Positions 44,844 to 56,311 are shown, numbered from the stretch's first letter. The stretch: 64,000 nt of DNA from Peromyscus leucopus (GCF_004664715.2 NC_051070.1:46882456-46946455); one strand, 5' to 3'. Translations and numbers: made by a program. The notes: generated from the sequence alone by a model not told the origin.

Positions 44844-45705
44844 TGTTCTTGGTTGTCAGTTTTACTACATCTGGAATTAACTAAAATTCAATCAGCTAGG
44901 TACACTTGTGTGTAAGCAGATGTTTCCTGTCCTGACTTCCTGATCCCAAATAAATCACTCAGAGGCTTATATTAATTACAAATGCTCAGCTAATAGCTCA
45001 GGCTTGTTACTATCTATCTCTTACATTTAAATTAACCCATTTCTATTAATCTATATGTTGCCACATGGTTCATGACTTTACCTGTGCTCTAGCATGTCTT
45101 CTTCCTGTGTGACTGGCTAGTGTCACCCTTAACTTGCCCTTCTCATTATTCTCAGTTTGCCTTTCCTGCCTACCTTCCTGCCCACCTACCAGCCTATCAG
45201 CTTTTTATTAACCAATGAGAGTAATACATATTCATAGTGTAGAAAAGGATTGCTCTACAGCACTGTGAGAAATTTTTTTTCTTAATTAAGTCATACGATG
45301 TGGCAAGACCCATTTTTAATCTGGATCTTTCAAAGTGGGAAGATTGACTTTTAATCCAGATTTTTTGAGGTGGAAGATCCACCTTTAATCTGGGCCACAA
45401 GTCTGCTAGAAACCCATATAAGAACATGGAAGAGGGATGCTTGCTCTCTTTGTCTTCTCTCTCTGGCAAGTCCATTCCTTCACTGGCATTACAGTCTACT
45501 TCTTCAGGGTTCTGGTATATACTAAAGATTAGATTAGACATCTAGCCACATGTTCTGAACAACTACTGGATTCTTTACCTTCCATTGGTAGACTGCCATT
45601 GTAGAACTTGCTGGACCACATCCTGTAAGCCATTGAAATAAATCCTACCCCTCTCTGCTTATTATGTAAGTTCTGTTCCTCTAGAGAGCCCTGATTAATA
45701 TAACA
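44844..45705 (+). mobile_element. Older MaLR-like LTR split by a younger LTR
   Basis: 44844-44910 (GGTTGTCAGTTTTACTACAT, CTGGAATTAACTAAAATTC) and 45263-45705 (CTTAATTAAGTCATACGATG, GAACAACTACTGGATTCTTT, CCTCTAGAGAGCCCTGATTA) join as one rodent repeat when the middle is removed. The ends are TG and CA. The subfamily is not assigned. Confidence 0.6.
44911..45262 (-). mobile_element. ERVK-like solo LTR nested in the older LTR
   Basis: Reverse strand: TGCTGTAGAGCAATCC, TTACTCTCATTGGTTAATAA, then AGCTGAGCATTTGTAATTAA, TATAAGCCTCTGAGTGATTT and a CA end. The flanks TTGTG and CTGTG are near-identical. Confidence 0.65.
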
Positions 45706-45724
45706 TAATTTTATTATTTTTTAA

Positions 45725-46240
45725 ATGCATCCTGTTGAGTGTGTTTAATATCAGTCACGTGTATGTGTGTTTAGGGCTGACATCTTGGGATCAGATAACC
45801 TATCAGAGGGCTTGTCCCCAGCAGCCATTGGTTGCCCGTAACTCTTTATCCAGAGGTGGGGCCTTATAAGATTTCCCCATCCACACTGGCTTGTCACTTG
45901 GTGTCATTATTTATCAGGCTATTTTAGGACCATATTGTTGAGATGTCATGGGTGCAACTTCTCTGTCAGATATAAAAGACACTACCTCACATCAGACATT
46001 CTGGTTCTCCGGCTCTTAGAACCTTGCAGCGCTCTCTTGCAAGTCGTTCCTTAAGCCTGAGGTGTAGGGTTGTAGTGTAAGTGGGCCCCTCATGGTTAGT
46101 TGTTCTCTGCATTTCGACCAGTGGTGGCTTTCCGTAATGGTCTCCTGCTGCCACAAAAAGAAACTTCTTTCCTAAGGGGTGGGGGAATCACCTTTCAGCA
46201 CAAGAACTCTTGGGGGGCATTCAGAGCATATCCCAGTTAC
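45725..46240 (-). mobile_element. Lx-like L1 3' UTR fragment, antisense
   Basis: CCATATTGTTGAGATGTCAT, GACACTACCTCACATCAGAC, TAAGCCTGAGGTGTAGGGTT, GTTCTCTGCATTTCGACCAG and CGTAATGGTCTCCTGCTGCC follow the antisense order of old rodent L1 3' UTRs. Confidence 0.65.
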
Positions 46241-46244
46241 AGCA

Positions 46245-47570
46245 AGAGGCAAAACAGAGAAGATCAGGGCGTACCTGAGAGCAAAGGTATGTTCCCATCA
46301 CCACCACCTTCATCATCGTGTGATGTTTACCGTCATCTTTGTCGCATCAGGCACCTCTGTGAGATGCTCACACTGTGTTCCGTGATGGTGTAATCATCCA
46401 GAAAGACGTGACCTTAGCTTACCACAAATGATGACTGGGTCCCCTCTCACACGAATACCAACACACCGGTGGTGGCTCCTGACATCAGAGCTAAAAGCTA
46501 CTGCTTGTAAGAATTTATAATCCAAAAGGATTGATTACATAGAGAAAACGCTGGCAACACACAAAGGGATTTTTAAAAGTAAGTAGAAGAGTTTAGAAAT
46601 TTTCATGACTTAACTCGTCATAAGCAACTGCTGGGGAAGAAGAGGAGAAATTCTCGGAATGAGGAAACCGCCACCACTCCACAAATAGTTCTTAACTCCT
46701 CAGCTACAGTTCTGCTACTGGATTAACTGATAATCTTTGACATAAGTAGCTAAACTGCTCCAAAAAGAGCTAGTGATGTCTGAAATGTAGATCAGTATTA
46801 GAGTGCATGCCTAGCACACAAAAGGCTTTGGGTCGAGTTCCCAGCATTGTAATAGTAATAACAGTGGCTATAATAAAGTATGATTTCAGGTTTGTCCATT
46901 TACAAAAATTATTTATTTGCATGACTATGAAATAACAGGTCTGGATCAATGCCTTTTTCACTGCTTGCAATTAAAACATCCTTAACAAAATTATAAATAG
47001 CGAAATTAAATCAAATTTCTTATTTGAAAGTCAGTCTATTTTGGTACAATAACTCTACTAGATGTAATTACATATTACAATATTTTTTTTCTAATGTGCC
47101 CTCACCCCCAGCTACATACAGTACCACAAATAGAATGAGGAATGTGATTTCCTGGCAAATAGAATTAAAACAGGAAAATCTATGAAGTGTGGAGCATTTG
47201 TTCTGTCATTTTTATCTATAATGAGCAAAACAAAGATTTATGTCTTAAAGATTTTTCTTCTAAATTTAAAATACCTCCAAACCAGATAACACTGTTATAT
47301 AGAGCTATTCATTTGAGTCTCTTGTTGTCCCAGGATTTTTAAAATAGGCAAAACTTGGGTCTATGAACAGTAATAGAGATCTTTCCTAGTGTGCACAAAG
47401 CACTGGGTCCAACCCCTGGGGATTCAAAATAAGTAAATAAAATATACCTATTTTCATGGGTTCCTTTGTTATGTTTTTGCTTTCTCTTCCTCTCTCCCTC
47501 CCTTCTTCCTCTCCCTCCCCCCACCCCCTTCCTTTTTTTTGGGGGGGGGCTTTCAAGACAGGCTTTCTCT
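46245..47570. other. Mostly unassigned intergenic sequence
   Basis: Two tRNA-SINE relics are visible, near 46775-46850 (TTGGGTCGAGTTCCCAGCAT) and 47375-47430 (AGCACTGGGTCCAACCCCTG). A CT-rich run lies near 47480-47535. No gene recognised. Confidence 0.5.
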
Positions 47571-47572
47571 AT

Positions 47573-47990
47573 GTAGTCCTAGTGACAGGAAAAGATAAAA
47601 ACTTTATTTGTACTTTTGGCAAAAGAGTGGAGACTGGAAAAGGTTTATTTGGCTCACACTTGCGTATCACTGTTCATCATGGAAGGAAGTCAGGGCAGGA
47701 ACTCAAACAGGGCAGGAACCTGGAGGCAGGAGCTGATGCAGAGGCCGTGGAAGGGTGCTGCTTACTGGCTTGCTCCTCGTGGCTTGCTCAGCCTGCTTTC
47801 TTATAGAACTCAGGACCACCAGCCCAGGGTTGGCACCATCCACAATGGGCTGGGCTCCCCTCCATAGATCACTAATTAAGAAAATACCGTGCAGCTGGAT
47901 CTTACGGAGGCATTTTCTCAGTTGCGGTTCCTTCCTTTCAGGTAACTCTAGCTTGTGTGTCAAGTTGACACACCACCAGCCAGGACAGGC
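47573..47990 (-). mobile_element. ORR1 MaLR LTR
   Basis: GGAAGTCAGGGCAGGAACTC, AGAGGCCGTGGAAGGGTGCT, CTCAGCCTGCTTTCTTATAG and GTGTCAAGTTGACACACCAC are reverse-complement ORR1 landmarks in order. Confidence 0.88.
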
Positions 47991-48168
47991 AATGCCCCTG
48001 CACCTATGAACGATTCACCTGGCCTGTAATAACAGTGGGGGAAGTTCCAGCTACACGGGGGCCCTAGGCAGCACTGAATGCTGCGTCTCAGCAGCCCAAT
48101 CATTATTTTAAGCTAAAACCCCCAAAGGATCATCGGCTTAAAATTACTTAATTTCAACTTCTCTTACT

Positions 48169-48335
48169 GCCGGGCGGCGGTGGCGCACACCTTTAATCCC
48201 TGCACTCAGGAGGCAGAGGCAGGCGGATCTCTGTGAGTTCGAGGCCAGCCTGGTCTACAGAGTGAGTTCCAGGACAGCCAGGACGACACAGTGAAACCCT
48301 GTCTTGAAAAACCAAAACAAAAATAAATTAAAAAA
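48169..48335 (+). mobile_element. B1 SINE
   Basis: GCCGGGCGGCGGTGGCGCAC to ACCCTGTCTTGAAAAACC, with core GTTCCAGGACAGCCAGGACG and an A-rich tail. Confidence 0.95.
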
Positions 48336-48336
48336 A

Positions 48337-48695
48337 CATTCTTTTACTGATTTAAGCTGCACCTTCTAAAAATTATAGTTATCCTAAACCTCTTCACAGT
48401 CGCTTTACATCTTGATGGAAATGAACCCTGAGCACAGCAATGAGGAATCAGTTAAACTATCTGAAACTCCTGGCTTTCCGTTTTCCTCCTGCAGACGCTC
48501 CTTCTCCAACCTCCTCTTCCCCAGTGTGGCTGCAAACCCTTTTCCCTAACTGTGTGGGGGCCATTGCATCTAAAGGCCCCCATGCACACACATGCACACA
48601 CATGAGACTCGTCTCTTCTCTTCCTCTGTCCGTGGTCAGTTAAATCCAGTGCCCTCCTCCATGCACACACAGACACAGAAAATGACACGGCTTTG
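48337..48695. other. Unassigned intergenic sequence
   Basis: No gene or repeat recognised. Confidence 0.5.
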
Positions 48696-48699
48696 CCTA

Positions 48700-48855
48700 T
48701 TAACAGTATCGTCCTAACACTGCCACCACCCTATCCTCCTTCCATGATTCAGGTGAGGAAACTGAGTCTTGCAGATGTTCAGAAAACGTCCCACGGTCAC
48801 ACAGTAGTTACACTGCAAAGGCAGGCTTTGAGGTTTGCATTCTGATCCTCTGAAA
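48700..48855 (-). repeat. MIR SINE relic
   Basis: CAGGTGAGGAAACTGAGTCT, CCCACGGTCACACAGTAGTT and AAGGCAGGCTTTGAGGTTTG are the reverse-strand MIR order. Confidence 0.7.
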
Positions 48856-48856
48856 A

Positions 48857-49350
48857 AAAGGATCACCACAGCCTATTGTCCTGACATGCTGAGTCAGGAC
48901 GCCAGTGTCCTGGAATAGCCAGGCAGTTGATGCTACTTCCCCTTTCCCGGTGGATGCTTGGAAGCATCAGCTTGGTTCAAGATAACCCAGGAAAAGTTTA
49001 CAGAGGAAATCCACATAAAGGCAAGAATCAGCGGAGTGTTGTACTTATACAGACTACAGCACCTGTGGTCAGACATCAAGGGAGGAGGAAAAGGAAAGAA
49101 AAGATGTGCGTGCACCTGCATATAACCATGCACCTGCTTTGAGGCTCAGAGACCCCCCTGAAAGACTGTAAGTGGACCAAAGATGCTCAGCCTCTTTCTG
49201 AACTTAACATCCAGCATAGCACAAATCCCTCCTCAGTCTCTGCCTCCAGGAAACTCTCTGGAATGGATCTAAATAAAAGTGTGCTATTTTCAGAATCATT
49301 ACTTGTTATTGTTATTTTATTAATCTTACTTTAATAACTAAAATGTTATT
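48857..49350. other. Unassigned intergenic sequence
   Basis: No gene or repeat recognised. Confidence 0.5.
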
Positions 49351-49354
49351 TTCA

Positions 49355-49526
49355 TATTCTTTTTTTTTTTTTTTTTTGGTTTTTTTGAGACAAGGTTTCT
49401 CTGTGTAGCTTTGCTCCTTTCCTGGAACTCACTCTGTAGCCCAGGCTGGCCTTGAACTCACAGAGATCCACCTGGCTCTGCCTCCCAAGTGCTAGGATTA
49501 AAGGCGTGTGCCACCACCGCCCGGCC
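49355..49526 (-). mobile_element. B1 SINE
   Basis: A T run, TTTTTTGAGACAAGGTTTCT, AGCTTTGCTCCTTTCCTGGA and CCACCACCGCCCGGCC. The core is close to the cricetid type (GCTCC in place of GCGCC). Confidence 0.95.
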
Positions 49527-49529
49527 CAT

Positions 49530-51664
49530 ATTCATTTAATTTATACAGTATTTGATACTGATAAAGATTCTAATAAGAATGTCCAACCTTTTGACATTGT
49601 GACATGATGTTATCAACTACAATAGTGTTAGGCCACATTCATAGCTATTTTGGGGCACACCTGCCTATAGCTTTATCATTAGTAATAATAACCTAGATTA
49701 TAGAAAATCAGTTATATTTAGTCTACCAGGAAAGTATCTCTGGACTGCGGTCTATCTGAGTTCAAAGTAAATGAATGGCCACAAAAGGTGGCAAACTCTG
49801 TGTCATCTCCCAGAGGCTGCATCTGACTTGCTCTTCTCTTAGCTCTTGCTTCTTTCCTTCTTGACATATAAAAACACCAGCCTGGAGAGACACCAGAGAT
49901 TATTAGCTACTTGTATAATCTTGACTATAGAGGGAAAACTATAGTCAAATAAAGTTACCAGGATACCGATGAATGCCTACAAACAAAGCTGCAATCGCAG
50001 CACTAAAGGAAGAATCTGGGAGTGCCTTAAATTGAGCCGTAGCTTCCATGGCCCCCGGGGCTGCTCCACAGCGGCAGTTAATCATCTGCCTGCGCAATCA
50101 GATCGATGCTCACGACCTTCTCTTCGGTGGTCTTTTCCTTTTGTGGTTCCCTCTATCCCTGTAGTTGAGAGGAAGACAGTGGAATCGTTTCCTTGGGGTG
50201 GGGAGAATTCATATAAAACAGTAACACGTTATGTCCTAGTCGAGTGGAGTGTTCTAATAAAATTACGATTAGACAGTGTGAGGGTAAAGTTTATCTCGGA
50301 ATCATTTAGAGTCTTAAACATACTCACACATCTATCCAATTGACTCATGCCCATTATTGTATAATAGAGAGTGTGGAATAAATCACCCCTGGATAAAGAA
50401 AATACCTGTTGTTACATCCAGGATAGGTTGAGATGGAGGATACGGTGAGTGAGCTGTTAAACTTTCCCAAGTGAGTTCCCTGAGAAAAATATCTAATATT
50501 ACCTAGAACGTAGAACTGTTGCATGTCTATTGATAGGTCCCCAAATTCAGTTTGAAACACTCAAGACCTGGTGGTTGTCTACAACACTTTGGTGTCATCG
50601 CAAGCTGAACCGACTGTGAGGAAGTCTGGGAGCCGGCAAGCAGTCTTTGTGCCTGCAGGAGAGGCCCGCGGAGCTGGCCTTCTAGAGTTTCTCTTCCAGG
50701 AGACGGCAGACAATCCCTCCCTCAGCTTGCCTCTCGAGTGAAAAGGAGGTGGGAAGTGGGAGGCGAGCAGGGAGCGCTCTGGCAGGGTCAGGGGCTGAAC
50801 CTGAAACCCATCCAACAGATGTGGGTCAGTGTAGACTGTGTTTAAAAGACAAGCCTGAACCTGGAGTTCCTCAGGTTTCAGGAACACTGAAGCACCTTGC
50901 TTCTTGCAGTCCACTGTTCTGACAGCAGCGTGAAGTTTCTTCTGGCTAGATCCTTCTCGGCCAGGACTGACGATCTTTGTGATTTTTCTAGGTCCTTTTT
51001 TTTTTTTTTTCAACAAAGGCCTTTCTTGCCTTTGTCAAAGGCTGAGTGTCCCCTCTCCGGAGAGCTGTAGCACATGAGTCTCACCCTAAAGCATTTGCTG
51101 TATCTACAGCACTTGCTATATAGGTTCATGGGGCTCATTATTTTTTGTGGGGATCACTCTGTTGGCAGTGCAATAAGAAGAGAACAGAGAGGAGGATACC
51201 AATAGAAAGTTCTTCCAGGGCAAAGGTGAAGAAAAAAGGCAGAAATCCTGTGTATGTAGAAGAGACCGTCACCTAAGTCAACAAGAGCGGTAGACCTGGC
51301 TATCAGTTACGCACTTATGAAGCAAGGTGGGGGGTGTAACTTGAGATGGTTGTCTGGTGGTGGGGCCACGTGCCATAGGAGGGACTGGAGAGGATGTGGA
51401 AACCGAGACATGAGACAAAGAGCACTAGTTTATCACTGGACATGCTGAGGTTGAGAGTCTGTAGGACTTAGATGGACATAGGATTAGTATCCTCAGGTAT
51501 AGTGGATAATGGACCTCTAAAATAGTCAATGGGATCTTGGAGGGAAGTAGAAGACCCAAATAACCATACCATGAAAGAAGCAGAAATTTTGAAAAGTCAT
51601 CAGCATTACACACCCATGATACCCTGGGTTCAGTTCTCAACACTGACCAAATGAGAAAGACATT
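49530..51664. other. Unassigned intergenic sequence
   Basis: About 2.1 kb with no recognised interspersed repeat except a tRNA-SINE relic near 51600-51650. The part around 49990-50130 is comparatively rich in GC and CG pairs. No ORF resembles a known protein. Confidence 0.5.
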
Positions 51665-51682
51665 AAAAACCAAGGATAAGGT
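51665..51682. repeat. Left target-site duplication of RPL5 pseudogene
   Basis: AAAAACCAAGGATAAGGT, preceded by ATT, so the junction reads TT/AAAAA, an L1 endonuclease-type site. The copy at 52833-52850 has one mismatch (C for A at the ninth base). Confidence 0.95.
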
Positions 51683-52615
51683 CTGTTTGGAGCTGTGACT
51701 GCGGGTCTCTGTTCCACAGGATGGGGATTGTGAAAGTTGTCAAGAATAAAGCCTGCTTTAAGAGACTCCAAGTGAGATTTAGAAGGCGGTGCGAGGGTAA
51801 AACTGACTACTATGCTCAGAAATGGTGATCCAGGACAAAAATAAGTACAGCACACCCAAATACAGGATGGTAGCTCATGTAACTAACAGAAATACCATCT
51901 GCCAGATTGCGTATACCCATATAGAAAGGGATATGATAGTCTGCGCAGCATATGCACAGGAACTGCAGGAGTGAGTACAGGGCGAAAGTCGGCCTGACAA
52001 ATCATGCTGCAGTCTACTGTACTGTCCTGCTGCTGCTGGCCCGCAGGCTTCTCAGTAGGTTTGCCATGGACAAGATCTATGAAGGCCAAGTGGAGGTGAC
52101 CGGAGATGAATACAATGTGGAAAGCATTGATGGTCAGCCTGGTGCCTTCACTTGCTATTTGGATGCAGGTCTTGCCCTGACTATAACTGGCAATAAAGTT
52201 TTGGGGGCCCTGAAGGGAGTTGTGGATGGGGGTTGTCCATTCCTCGCAGCACCAAACGATTCCTGGGTTATGATTCTGAAAGGAAGGAGTTCAACGCAGA
52301 AGTACACCGTGAGCACAGCTTGGGTCAGAACGTGGCAGACGACGTGTGTTCCATAATGGAGGAAGACGAAGATGCTTATAAGAAACCATTCTTTCAGTTC
52401 ATAAAGAGCATCACAACTCCATACACAATGGAGGAGATGCATATGATAGCTCATGCTGCCATCAGAGAGAATCCAGTCATTGAGAAGAAGCCTGAGAGAA
52501 AAGAAGAGGAGGAGGAGGACAAAGAAGAAGAAGGAGGAGGAGGAGGAGGAGAAGGAGAAGAAGGAGGAGGAGGAGGAGGAGGAGGAGGAGGAAGAAGAAG
52601 AAGAAGAAGAAGAAG

Positions 52616-52647
<32 letters not shown>

Positions 52648-52832
52648 GTAGTAGTAGTAGTGGTGGAACCATCCCCAAATGCCCCTTGCCCAGAAGAAAG
52701 ATCATGTTGCTCAAAAGAAGGCAAGCTTCCTTTGAGCTCAGGAACAGGCTGCTGAGAGCTAAAGCAATTTTCTGTGAAGAGTTTTTCATGAAGATAATAA
52801 ACTTACTGGCCCAGCAAAAAAAGAAGGAGAAG
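51683..52832 (+). pseudogene. RPL5P: Processed pseudogene of ribosomal protein L5 (RPL5)
   Basis: An intronless retrocopy of RPL5, whose parent protein binds 5S rRNA in the large ribosomal subunit. The relic starts at 51721 ([20 protein letters not shown], as in RPL5) but is broken by a TGA at 51826 after a small deletion. It is legible again as [20 protein letters not shown] and [15 protein letters not shown], loses one base near 52228 (shift into [20 protein letters not shown]), and ends with [15 protein letters not shown], an internal [11 protein letters not shown] and TAA at 52760-52762. The parental 3' UTR with AATAAA (52796-52801) and a degraded A-rich tail follow. Flanking 18-bp duplications at 51665-51682 and 52833-52850 differ at one base. 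The lysine-rich C-terminal part is replaced by a long GAA/GGA tract (52501-52662). Not functional. Confidence 0.96.
52501..52662. repeat. GAA/GGA/GTA trinucleotide microsatellite inside the RPL5 pseudogene
   Basis: GGA units alternate with GAA blocks, then pure (GAA)n and a short (GTA)n. It replaces the lysine codon run expected between EKKP and WNRPKM of RPL5. Confidence 0.95.
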
Positions 52833-52850
52833 AAAAACCACGGATAAGGT
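52833..52850. repeat. Right target-site duplication of RPL5 pseudogene
   Basis: AAAAACCACGGATAAGGT, directly after the A/G-rich tail of the retrocopy. Confidence 0.95.
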
Positions 52851-52851
52851 G

Positions 52852-54635
52852 ACGCAACACCCAAGAGCCTTGGAAACGAGTGGTGACTGGCAGGAGCCAT
52901 CTCCGTGGGATGAGGAAGCCGGAGCCAGAGGATGTGGCTTAAGGAATGAATGGTGGGTGAAAAAGTGAAGGAAGGGAGCAGTCTCCTTGTCTCCTGGGGC
53001 TCCGGGGTAAAGGAGAAAGGGTGCTGGGGAGGGTCGTGCCAAGTGTCAAACGGGAGCCAAGAAGAGAGTCAATGTCGTCATTCACGGAGGGTAAAGGACT
53101 CCAGGAACGGAAGAGAACGAGGCTCTGGGCAGCCAGAGGTCCTTGAGCATCAGGAAGGAACGGGCTGTGACCACGGAAGGAGGAATTCCCATGTAAGAAT
53201 TTGGGATGGATGATGCTCTGAGACCCCAAAATCTGAGGAAGAGGACAGGTAGAGATCCAAAGACATGGATCAGAAAACACATCCAAGCACTGGCTTCTCT
53301 TTTTTTCTCAACAAGGGGGGGAAAAAAAACCACCAAAGTTTTACCTCTTCAGGAGCTCAAGGGTGGGAAGGCAACTTGAGGAGAGGGAGGAAGGTGTGTC
53401 TTGAGGTGTCGCCCCTCCCCCACAGCTGTGCTTCTGATGTTCTTGGGTCTTGGACTGAGAACGTTCACACAGTGGCTGTCCTTTGCCACCGTCACCACTG
53501 TACGGGGCGGTCGTGGGTATTCCCGTTTCACAGTTGCAGCCAGCTGGGCCTCAAGTAGGAAGTGCCAAGTCTAGGAGGGTGCCCTAGCCATACCTGCCAA
53601 ATGAATGGGCCACGTAGACTCCACTCTCCAGCTCCTTACACCTATGGGTGATGCTTCTTTCAACAGAAGTTTTGCTAGCGAGTCTGTTCACATGTAGTCT
53701 TGAATCAGCAATAAGCTCAAAAAAAAAAAAAAAGTCACCATATGAAAAACACAAAAAGTGGCTGGACAAGGAAGCTCCAGGGCTACTGTATTTACTCCAA
53801 ACAGCTACTTGCCTGGTTATGACAGATTGGGAAATGAGGTTTAATTGGACAAAGCCCTTGAAGCTCCCAAGTCTAGCACACTTCCAGCAAGGACCTCCCC
53901 GGAGTGCAGGAGCATTGGAACTGACGTGAGCTCAGTTTCTGTTTTACCACGATTACTATCTGGATGAAAATTCCTGCCAAAACATTTCACCGAACGATTT
54001 ACGGTAGACTTTCCAAGGCTCTAACTCAAGGGCGGCAGCTGATGTCAGCGTGAGCGTGCTGGCACTCACCAGTTCACCCGGCTGAATAAGAAGTAACCGA
54101 CGGTGTCTTTGGGAACCCTGCAGGTTCTTCATAGTTGTAAGTCAAAATCTAATGTGTGTTCTCCTCACCATTATGCCAGCAAAAGAGGATTGTGCAAATA
54201 ATAAAATGTCATGTAGTGTACAGATAGGACACTGGACTCCCAAGTTCCTGCGGGCAGGTATTTAACTTTCCCCAGTGGTCATTTCAGAGAACTGGACCAA
54301 TGTTTGGTACACAATGTGGGGTAAAAATTGCATGGTGAATTGAGTCGAACTGCATTAACATTACAGGTGGTTTTTTTTTTTTCCTCCTAGAGCTGAGCAC
54401 AGAACTGTCCCTGGAGGATGCTATGTGCATGAACACTCTTAATTCATTATTGAAGTTCTGGATGAATTATTAATCCCGGAGAAAAATCCATAGCCGGAGT
54501 TGTCTGTCATTGCCGTGGGAGGAGAATGGGTAGTAACCCATTTAGGTAGTTTTCCTACATCATCACCCCCTTTTCCCTCCTCTGGTCTCCGATTTTGCTG
54601 CTCCCCAAAGCTGTGGCTGTCATTCTCATTCTGTC
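52852..54635. other. Unassigned intergenic sequence
   Basis: About 1.8 kb of mixed composition with few recognised repeats (short A and T runs near 53720 and 54370). No gene recognised. A CG-rich spot lies at about 53995-54110. Confidence 0.5.
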
Positions 54636-54637
54636 CC

Positions 54638-54708
54638 TGATTTATGGTTTGACCTCGAGATGAGTCACTTAATCTCAGTTTAGTACTTGTTTCCCCGTCA
54701 GTGAGAGC
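54638..54708 (+). repeat. MIR-like relic
   Basis: ATGAGTCACTTAATCTCAGT, then TTAGTACTTGTTTCCCCGTC, resembles the MIR 'acttaacctctctgagcctcagtttcc' core. Confidence 0.4.
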
Positions 54709-55101
54709 CAAGGGGGCCTGGCTGTGCAGCTAACCAGGCCTAAAAACTGGCTGTGTTACTCAGTGCCATCCATCATTTCTGTAAGGCCAACGGAAATGAA
54801 TCACAGACACAAAGCCCCAGTGGGCTTCCCCAACTCCTACCAAATGAGCCCTTTGGGGTGGCTAAGTCAGGGCAGAGTGCAGTGCAGGGGAAAAGACGGG
54901 GAGCTGGTGATGACTGCCCTAAACCCAAAGGGGAAAGTCTGGCCACAGAGGGCAGGGGCAGGGTAGAGACACAACGCTGGCTGGAGTGGCTGTGAATAGC
55001 TTGCACCCTCGGAGAGAACCCACCAGCCTCTGCTTTTCGTAGATAAACATGAAAGACAGGATGTGCGCTCTCCAGCCCTTGGCACTTAAAATCAAGTGAA
55101 C

Positions 55102-55103
<2 letters not shown>

Positions 55104-55139
<36 letters not shown>

Positions 55140-55152
55140 ACACACATACACA
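55104..55152. repeat. (CA)n microsatellite with TA interruptions
   Basis: About 24 CA/TA units. Confidence 0.95.
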
Positions 55153-55154
55153 CC

Positions 55155-55985
55155 ATAAAGCCTACAGGAGAGATGTGAAAGAGGACCACGCAGTGTGTCT
55201 CATAGAGTGGTGAGTGGTGAAGGATGAATTGCCCAAAGAGCAGAGGCTGGAGTGGGATTCCCATACCTTGACTCCTTGTACCCTAAGTCTGTTTTCCCCA
55301 AGGAGTAAGAAGATCCACAGAGATGAAGGCCCACATCCTTAGGAGAACAATCTAGAAAGGTCCAGGGTAGATATCACACCTTCACTACAACAGAATTAAG
55401 AGAGGACCACAGAGTGTGATCCATTGTCATAGCTGTGGTCATAGCCCCGAGAGGGGCACAGGACAGTTGGAAACCTTGCAGGCACTGCATTAGCTAACCA
55501 ATGTTTAGAACAGGGGCCCCTGCTAATCAGAGGGCAGACTTGAAATGTGTCCGCATTGTCTTCCTGGGCATGTTTATATGCAGGGTTCTCCAGGCACCAA
55601 AAGAATGCCTTTGAGTCTGCATCAGCTTGTAGCTCAGCTCATAGCATCGTCTAGGTAACAGCAGGAATTGATGGGCACTTCCATTACACATAAAAGCCTC
55701 TAACATTTTATGTGCAACACTGTAAATCTTATCTCTAGCATCCAATGTGACTGATGAGACAGGTCCTCAGCGCAGCAGAGTATCTCAAGAATCTCACGTG
55801 TAACAGTAGTTTAAGAATATCTTTGTTTGCTGACAGTATTTATAAGCTACGTGAGCCATATTAGAAGTCAATAAATATGCAATATCATAAAACATTAAAA
55901 TCATAAACAGTGCTTTGAGAGAAAAGGTAATTTCTCAATGTTTAAAAGGGACAAAAAGAAAGCAAATAATATACTTCATAAAAGA
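55155..55985. other. Unassigned intergenic sequence
   Basis: No gene or repeat recognised. Confidence 0.5.
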
Positions 55986-55992
55986 ACAATCC

Positions 55993-56309
55993 AGGGGCTG
56001 GGCAGGCGTCTTAGTCACTAACACTCTTGCCACACACACACACAAGGACCTGTGTTTGACCCCCAGAACCCACATAAAAAAGCTAATCACGATGGCCCAC
56101 TCTTTAACCCTAGCGCCAATACCAAGACAGATATATCCCTGGGCCTTGCCATTCCTTCAGTGTATCCTAGTCAGGAAGCTCCAGGCCAGTGGAAGAGCCT
56201 GTCTCCAAAACAAACAAAGAAAAAAGTGAATGGAACCCGAGGAACAACTCAGATGTGTCCTCTAGATTCCACACACCCGTGTACACACACACACACACAC
56301 ACACACACA
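55993..56309 (+). mobile_element. B3-type SINE ending in (CA)n
   Basis: CAGGGGCTGGGCAGGCGTCT, TGACCCCCAGAACCCACATA, AAGAGCCTGTCTCCAAAACA, then a (CA)n tail at 56281-56309. Same layout as 1644-1900. Confidence 0.65.
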
Positions 56310-56311
56310 CT

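Noticed and set aside
52155..52724. Serine/phenylalanine-rich minus-strand frame over the GAA tract
   Set aside because: It is the complement of the microsatellite inside the RPL5 pseudogene.
52233..52847. Functional RPL5 gene or retrogene
   Set aside because: An in-frame TGA, two frameshifts and the microsatellite in place of the lysine-rich C-terminal segment show it is a pseudogene.
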